A DNA stretch of 8,877 nt from CAZSNH01 sp052388455 (lineage in GTDB: Bacteria; Pseudomonadota; Alphaproteobacteria; Rhizobiales; Hyphomicrobiaceae): positions 1-8,877 of the forward strand of contig JBQTIA010000140.1 of the NCBI GenBank assembly GCA_052388455.1, written 5' to 3'. Made by a program: the position numbers and the translations under genes. The notes under the pieces were generated by a model. The model did no database searches, had not been told where the DNA came from, and saw only the letters and a program-made list of their open reading frames with translations. The stretch's first letter is position 1. The number at the start of each line of letters is the position of its first letter. This document shows, one piece after another, positions 4,442 to 8,877 of the stretch.

Positions 4442-6730
4442 ATGGCGGACGGAGCACGCGAGGGCGACGACGCCGCTCCGGTCACCGCCGGCCTGTGGAC
4501 CCGGATCGGTGCGTCGTTCGTGGCCGAGCGCGCCCAGTGGTTCTGCTGGCTCCCGGTGCTGTTCGGGCTCGGCATTGGGCTCTATTTCTCGCTCGCCTCC
4601 GAGCCGCAGATCGCACTGGCGCTGGCGCCGCTCGGGATCGCCGCGGCGCTCGCCGCCGCCCGGCCGCTCGGAATGCCGTCGCCCTTGGGGCTCACCCTGC
4701 TGGCCATCGCCGCCGGCCTCGCCGCCGCCAAGGTTCGCACGGAATGGACCCGTTCGCCGGTGCTCGAGCGATCCTACGCGGGTGTCGAGGTGCAGGGCCA
4801 CGTGGAGCTGGTCGAGCCGCGCGCCGTGCGCGGGTTGCGAATCACGCTCCGGCCAACGGTGATCGGGGAGCTGTCCCCCGACGCGCTGCCTCGGCGCATT
4901 CGCGTCCGCACGCTGATGGTGACGCAGGCTCCAAAGCCGGGCGACGTCATTCGAATGACGGCGACGCTGGCGCCACCGGCGGCCCCCGTCATTCCCGGAG
5001 GCTACGACTTTGCGCGGGCCGCATGGTTCCAGGGACTGGGCGGCGTCGGCTATACGCTGCGCAGTCCGGTGCTCGCGGCCGGGATGGCCGATCTGCCCGC
5101 CGACATTGCTTTTCGCGCCGCCATCGAGCGGCTGAGACAGGCTATCGGTGCGCGGATCAAAGCCGTGCTGCCCGGCGAAACGGGTGCCATTGCCACGGCG
5201 CTGATCACCGGCGAGCGCGGCGGTATTTCAGGGGAAACCAACGAAGCCTTCCGCGCCTCGGGCCTGCTGCACATCCTGTCGATTTCCGGTCTGCATATGG
5301 TGGTGATGGCGGGCGCGGTCTTCTACGTGCTGCGCCTGCTGCTGGCGACGGTGCCGGCTCTCGCGCTGCGCTATCCGATCAAGTCCTGGTCGGCGGTGGC
5401 CGCAGCCGTCGCGGCGCTCGGCTATCTGCTGATCTCGGGCGCGGCTTTCGCGACCGTCCGCTCCTACATCATGATTTCGATCGCCTTCCTCGCCATCGTG
5501 CTCGGGCGACCCGGGATTGCGCTCCGCAACATCGCGCTCGCGGCGCTGATCATCCTGGCGATCTGGCCCGAGAGCCTGCTGGATGTCGGCTTTCAGATGT
5601 CGTTCGCGGCCGTCACGGCGCTGGTCTCGGCTTACGAACTCGTCAACCGCTGGTCGCGGAGGCGGGAGACGGCCGAGCGGAGCATCTTTTCGCGGCCGTT
5701 CGTCTTTCTCGGCGGCATTGTGCTTTCGACGCTCGTCGCTGGGTTTGCCGTCGCACCCTTCGCGGCCTTTCACTTCCACACCAGTCAGCAGTTTGCAGTT
5801 GTGGCGAACCTCATCGCCATTCCGATCTGCAACCTGATCGTCATGCCAGCGGCGTTGCTGACGCTCGTCGCCATGCCGATGGGCCTCGAAGCGTGGCCGC
5901 TGGCGGTGATGGGTCAAGGCATCGAGGCCATGACGTGGTGCGCACGCTTTGCGGCCGCACTGCCGGGGGCCGTCGCGCGCATTCCCGCCGTGCCGATGTC
6001 CGCCTTCCTGTTACTGGTCGGCGGCGGGCTGTGGCTGTGCCTGTGGGCGACGCGCTGGCGTCTGGCCGGATTGGCGCCCATCGCGCTGGGAGCGGCGCTG
6101 GCCGCCGTGCCGGAATTGCCAGAAATCTTGGCGGGCCGCGATGGAGCGCTCGTCGCGGTGCGCGGACCGGACGGACGTCTCTCGGCAGCGGGTGCGCGAT
6201 CCGGATCGTTCGAGCTGAGACGCTGGCTGGAGCACGACGGCGACGGCCGCACGCCGTCAGAGGCCACGCGGGCAGGCGTGTTCCGCTGCGACGCGCTCGG
6301 ATGTCTCGCCCAGCTTCTGGGCGAGACCGTCGCGCTGGCCCGCCATCCGGCCGCCCTTGACGACGATTGTGCGAAGGCGTCGATCCTGGTGCTCGATTTT
6401 CCGGCCCCGAAAGGCTGCACGGCGCCACGCCATGTCCTCGATTTTTTCAAGCTGCGTGACTCCGGCACGCAGGCCTTCTACCGCCGGAGTAACGGGGACT
6501 GGCGGATCGAGACTGTGGCTGGGGTCAGGGGGCGAAGGCCATGGTCGGCCGTGAGGCAGCGGCCCGCCAGCGGAGCCGGGTCAGAGCCGCGACCGTCCCA
6601 TGTCACCATAAAGCCTATACCTGTGGCGCCGCCCGCCGACACACGTGGCATCCGCGCGCCGCCCAGGCCCGAGGTCGAGGACGACGACACGGAGTCCTGG
6701 TTCGACGACGCGCCGCGGGTCGAAGATTAG
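4442..6730 (+). CDS. comEC: ComEC/Rec2-family competence membrane protein
   Basis: ComEC forms the inner-membrane channel that carries single-stranded DNA into the cytoplasm during natural transformation. With the ATG at 4442 the product is 762 residues. Residues 33-100 contain membrane segments. Residues 105-210 are the soluble beta-rich N-terminal (DUF4131/OB-like) domain. The competence domain runs from about 240 to 540, with the signature RASGLLHILSISGLHMVVM at 271-289, a DVGFQMSF stretch at 381-388 and several helices including NLIAIPICNLIVMPA (456-470). The C-terminal region (565-705) occupies the place of the metallo-beta-lactamase-like domain but has no HxHxDH metal-binding motif, so nuclease activity is not expected. 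It has four cysteines (616, 621, 643, 659) that could form disulfides. A proline-rich, acidic tail closes the protein. A GTG at 4412 with GGAAGG six bases upstream would add ten residues and is a real alternative start. The gene is divergent from gltX and convergent with the transpeptidase gene. Confidence 0.92.
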   Translation: MADGAREGDDAAPVTAGLWTRIGASFVAERAQWFCWLPVLFGLGIGLYFSLASEPQIALALAPLGIAAALAAARPLGMPSPLGLTLLAIAAGLAAAKVRTEWTRSPVLERSYAGVEVQGHVELVEPRAVRGLRITLRPTVIGELSPDALPRRIRVRTLMVTQAPKPGDVIRMTATLAPPAAPVIPGGYDFARAAWFQGLGGVGYTLRSPVLAAGMADLPADIAFRAAIERLRQAIGARIKAVLPGETGAIATALITGERGGISGETNEAFRASGLLHILSISGLHMVVMAGAVFYVLRLLLATVPALALRYPIKSWSAVAAAVAALGYLLISGAAFATVRSYIMISIAFLAIVLGRPGIALRNIALAALIILAIWPESLLDVGFQMSFAAVTALVSAYELVNRWSRRRETAERSIFSRPFVFLGGIVLSTLVAGFAVAPFAAFHFHTSQQFAVVANLIAIPICNLIVMPAALLTLVAMPMGLEAWPLAVMGQGIEAMTWCARFAAALPGAVARIPAVPMSAFLLLVGGGLWLCLWATRWRLAGLAPIALGAALAAVPELPEILAGRDGALVAVRGPDGRLSAAGARSGSFELRRWLEHDGDGRTPSEATRAGVFRCDALGCLAQLLGETVALARHPAALDDDCAKASILVLDFPAPKGCTAPRHVLDFFKLRDSGTQAFYRRSNGDWRIETVAGVRGRRPWSAVRQRPASGAGSEPRPSHVTIKPIPVAPPADTRGIRAPPRPEVEDDDTESWFDDAPRVED

Positions 6731-6741
6731 ACCACCACCAT

Positions 6742-6768
6742 CGCTTCGGACCCAATTCGTCCGAAGCG
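6742..6768. terminator. Candidate bidirectional terminator between comEC and the transpeptidase gene
   Basis: A perfect 10-bp stem, CGCTTCGGAC (6742-6751) with 6759-6768, closes a 7-base loop. It begins 11 bp after the comEC stop in the 85-bp gap between convergent genes, so it can serve transcripts from both sides. There is no long T-run on either strand. Confidence 0.55.
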
Positions 6769-6815
6769 TGGATCGTCGGTCTCATCGAAATCCAGGCGTG
6801 CGGAGTTTCCCCCGA

Positions 6816-8558
6816 TCAGTTCAAGCCGCCGAACATCAGGTCGAGAATACTCGGCGCCGGCTTGAAGGCGTTGGTTTTGCGCGCCGTGCTGGCGACCACG
6901 CGGGGAATGCGGGTCTGGTCGAGCGGGGCCAGATGGTCGGCGCTCTTCGCTATCCGGTCCCACTGGCCGCCGAGCGCCTGACGCACGCGCTTCTCGTGCC
7001 CGTAGACGTCGGGCCACGTCTGCATCTTTCCCGTCTCGTCGATGCGCGCTGTGAAATAGGTGATGTGGACCGGAATTTTTTTGTCGAGCTCGATGACATT
7101 ATGGTCCGGGCCGGACGTCACCAGATCGTCGATGTGGCTGCGATTCCATCCCTTGTCGCGATCGAGGATCAGCGTCGCCATCTGGAGGGGATTGCGGATG
7201 CGCATGCAGCCGTGGCTGTTGGCGCGGCGGTTCCACGCGAACATGTATTTGTCCGGCGTGTCGTGCATGAACACATAGTGCTTGTTGGGGAACGAGAACT
7301 TGACGAGACCGAGCTGGTTCTTCGGTCCCGGCGGCTGCCAGAGCGTGTAATCCTGCATGTTGGCCTTCGACCAGTCGATCTTGCGCCAGTCGATTTCCTC
7401 CTCACCGCGCATCATGATAAGACCGTGCTGTCGCATCATGCCGCCGCCTCGCAGCAGGCTCGGCCACACCTCGCGCACCTTGATGCTGTCCGGAACGCGC
7501 CAGCGCGACTTGAAGGTGACGCGTTCGATCTCGTCGGAGAAAATCGGCGTCTGCTTGTTGACGAGGCCGGCCGTGATCCGCTCCGTAAAGAGGACCTCGC
7601 CGTTGCGGACGATGCGGATCGTATATTCCGGCACGTTCACCCAGACGTAGTATTCGCCCAGATCCTCCGGCATCCAGCGCCACTGCTGCATGTTGGCGAG
7701 CAGCTGGTCGGCATTGCCCTTCGATCCGCGCATTGGTTTCGCATTTTGACCGCTCTTGCCCCGGGCGATGCGCCAGGCGTCGAGCAGCCGCTTGAACTCC
7801 GGCTGCTGCGGGTGGAGGCCGACGAGATAGGCGGCGGGGTCATCCGTTCGCGCGAGGTCTTCGAGGAAGGTCTTGCGGTCGCGCAGCCGCGGACGCCGAT
7901 CAAGGTAAGAGGAGAGCTGCTTGGCGGGGTCCGCAATACGGCCCCCGCGGGCATGCCGATGGTACTGCATGACCGCGAGCGACACCGCCATCTCGGCCTT
8001 GGCGAGATCGTCACGCGAGGGATCGGGGCCGGTCTCGCCGTCGCCTTTCATCCGCGGTACGACGAACTCGCTCGCGACGAGGCCCCAGTCGTCGGCGCGC
8101 TGGATTTCCGCGATGGCCGCGCGGGCCTTGGCGGTGAGACCATGCTCGCCGACCCACACCGGCGCGTCGTTGCGCGCCTCGTAGAAGGCTTGCAGCGCCT
8201 CGCGGTCACGCTGCTCCGGCGATTTCTGCGGTTTGGGCTGCCCTTCGGCAACGGGCGCCGGGGGCGGGATGGCGGCGATCTCGGCCTCGATCATGTCGCG
8301 CACGAGGCGGGCGATGCCGGGTGCGGGAGGCGCGGGCTCTGTCACCGGGGCCGCGGTGACTGGCGTTTCGCCCTCCTGTGCCGGCGCTTCGATGCTTCCG
8401 GTTTCGACGGCCGCCGTCGGAGAGGGGGGGCTGAGTGGCGTCTCCGGCCTGGCCTCGGACGCAACCGGCGCAAGGATCTCCACCTCGAGGGCAAAGGCTG
8501 CCCCGATGGCAGGTCCAAAGAGCGCCAGCGCCAGCGCCGATGTCACGAGCAGTCGCAT
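6816..8558 (-). CDS. Murein L,D-transpeptidase (YkuD domain, YcbB-like), exported
   Basis: The enzyme makes 3-3 cross-links in peptidoglycan between diaminopimelate residues of neighbouring stems, acting in the periplasm. The 580-residue product begins with a signal peptide (MRLLVTSALALALFGPAIGA, cleavage near residues 20-23). A proline- and alanine-rich linker (24-112) follows, then a helical scaffold domain (about 113-265). The YkuD catalytic domain spans about 300-500. Its active site is SHGCMRIRNP with His449 and nucleophile Cys451, and His432 lies upstream in FMHDTPDK. The peptidoglycan-binding domain that E. coli YcbB has before the catalytic domain is not seen: residues 265-290 run straight into ANMQQWRWMPEDLG. 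A C-terminal extension (500-580) has no known motif. The ATG at 8558 is preceded by GGGGAG eight bases upstream and starts exactly at the signal peptide, so the longer in-frame reading is rejected. It stands alone, convergent with comEC. Confidence 0.93.
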   Translation of the reverse strand: MRLLVTSALALALFGPAIGAAFALEVEILAPVASEARPETPLSPPSPTAAVETGSIEAPAQEGETPVTAAPVTEPAPPAPGIARLVRDMIEAEIAAIPPPAPVAEGQPKPQKSPEQRDREALQAFYEARNDAPVWVGEHGLTAKARAAIAEIQRADDWGLVASEFVVPRMKGDGETGPDPSRDDLAKAEMAVSLAVMQYHRHARGGRIADPAKQLSSYLDRRPRLRDRKTFLEDLARTDDPAAYLVGLHPQQPEFKRLLDAWRIARGKSGQNAKPMRGSKGNADQLLANMQQWRWMPEDLGEYYVWVNVPEYTIRIVRNGEVLFTERITAGLVNKQTPIFSDEIERVTFKSRWRVPDSIKVREVWPSLLRGGGMMRQHGLIMMRGEEEIDWRKIDWSKANMQDYTLWQPPGPKNQLGLVKFSFPNKHYVFMHDTPDKYMFAWNRRANSHGCMRIRNPLQMATLILDRDKGWNRSHIDDLVTSGPDHNVIELDKKIPVHITYFTARIDETGKMQTWPDVYGHEKRVRQALGGQWDRIAKSADHLAPLDQTRIPRVVASTARKTNAFKPAPSILDLMFGGLN

Positions 8559-8584
8559 CGATCGGTCTCCCCACGAAGGCCGGC

Positions 8585-8612
8585 ACCGTAGCCGAAGATC
8601 GAACGGTTTCAA
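8585..8612 (-). promoter_or_regulatory. Possible promoter of the transpeptidase gene
   Basis: On the minus strand, TTGAAA (8607-8612) and TACGGT (8585-8590) are spaced by 16 bases and lie about 30 bp upstream of the start codon. The -35 is good (TTGAAA against TTGACA) and the -10 poor. It is a guess based on hexamers alone. Confidence 0.25.
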
Positions 8613-8691
8613 GACGTTTCGATGCCCCGCCGGTGGGGAGGAAGTATGGCTGATTCGTGAGTGGCACGGCCGATGGACGGCAAAACGAAAT

Positions 8692-8719
8692 CGGGCCCGG
8701 TGTTCTGGCACCGGTCCCG
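8692..8719. repeat. Imperfect inverted repeat in the spacer upstream of the transpeptidase gene
   Basis: CGGGCCCGGTG (8692-8702) pairs with 8709-8719 except for one C/T mismatch, around a loop of six bases. The loop with its neighbour (GTTCTGG, 8702-8708) can instead pair with CCAGAAC (8743-8749), which begins the motif shared with 155-178. Alternative structures are therefore possible if this is transcribed. It is most likely part of the repeat-rich intergenic sequence. Confidence 0.45.
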
Positions 8720-8725
8720 TCCGAT

Positions 8726-8749
8726 CCAGCCCGCACTCTGCACCAGAAC
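8726..8749 (-). repeat. 24-bp motif shared in inverted orientation with the left end
   Basis: Its minus strand matches 155-178 at 20 of 24 positions, starting with the identical GTTCTGGTGCA. See the left-end entry for the interpretation as a diverged dispersed repeat. Confidence 0.4.
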
Positions 8750-8779
8750 GCGACCGCGATCGCGCGAACGTGAGCCGAT

Positions 8780-8840
8780 CCACGGCGACGAATGGCGAAT
8801 AGCGTAGCTTTGCCTACGGTTGAGCCATTCGTCGCCGTGG
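8780..8840. repeat. Large stem-loop with perfect 17-bp arms
   Basis: CCACGGCGACGAATGGC (8780-8796) is the exact reverse complement of 8824-8840. Inside the 27-base interior, CGTAG (8803-8807) pairs with CTACG (8814-8818) around a 6-base loop, giving a long two-part stem. The outer end of the right arm, CCGTGG (8835-8840), can alternatively pair with CCACGG at 8845-8850. It sits more than 220 bp upstream of the transpeptidase start, directly next to the repeat shared with position 1. It resembles a palindromic intergenic repeat. It could also be a terminator for a gene beyond the window, although it lacks a T-run. Confidence 0.75.
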
Positions 8841-8847
8841 GCGGCCA

Positions 8848-8877
8848 CGGGCGTGCGACCCTGTCCAAGCGAAGCTT
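8848..8877. repeat. Dispersed intergenic repeat, right copy
   Basis: This is the second copy of the 30-bp sequence at 1-30, in direct orientation with one mismatch. It runs to the end of the window, so its true extent is unknown. The whole stretch 8559-8877 has no supportable gene; it holds the possible promoter and the inverted repeats listed separately. Confidence 0.75.

Noticed and set aside
4495..6360. A 621-codon plus-strand frame overlapping comEC in another frame
   Set aside because: It is Arg/Gly/His-rich out-of-frame sequence with no hydrophobic segments or motifs; ComEC in the other frame is clear.
6645..8591. A 648-codon open frame on the plus strand antisense to the transpeptidase gene
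   Set aside because: It lacks any recognisable domain, is very rich in Arg, Val and His, and mirrors the codon pattern of a gene whose signal peptide and active site are clear. Long antisense frames are expected in GC-rich DNA.
1..8877. Whole window as a small circular plasmid closed by its end repeats
   Set aside because: The end copies differ by one base, there is no replication gene, and the content (gltX, comEC) is chromosomal in character.

Overview
The window is GC-rich, densely coding DNA from an alphaproteobacterium, most likely of the order Hyphomicrobiales (Rhizobiales). Three things suggest this: gltX is divergent from comEC, the ComEC C-terminal domain has the degenerate form I associate with that group, and the L,D-transpeptidase is of the rhizobial type without a peptidoglycan-binding domain. 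The order-level assignment is inference from protein character, not from any search.

Layout from left to right. Positions 1-256 have no gene but hold several repeats: a 30-bp sequence that recurs at the far right end, a 90-bp unit bounded by perfect 13-bp inverted repeats, a 24-bp motif that recurs inverted at the right end, and a GC-rich terminator hairpin. Positions 257-1780 (minus) encode an orphan RTX-type calcium-binding protein, almost entirely nonapeptide repeats plus a C-terminal secretion-type domain. A 221-bp divergent region holds two 19-bp operator-like palindromes. Next comes a toxin-antitoxin pair on the plus strand (2002-2726): an AbrB/MazE-fold antitoxin overlapping by 4 bp a Doc-type Fic toxin with an unusual basic tail. 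The toxin gene converges on gltX (2758-4299, minus), which is divergent from comEC (4442-6730, plus). comEC converges on a YcbB-like L,D-transpeptidase gene (6816-8558, minus). Positions 8559-8877 are again non-coding and rich in inverted repeats, including a perfect 17-bp inverted repeat.

The genes do not form one pathway. gltX, comEC and the transpeptidase look like chromosomal housekeeping genes for translation, DNA uptake and cell-wall cross-linking. The RTX gene and the toxin-antitoxin pair look like an accessory islet between a repeat-rich spacer and gltX. Every convergent junction carries a perfect hairpin that could end transcription from both sides. I see no transposase, integrase, tRNA, CRISPR array or complete novel defence system. 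The most interesting points are the non-canonical AbrB-Doc pairing with its paired operator next to a divergent orphan RTX gene, and the repeat family shared by both ends of the window.
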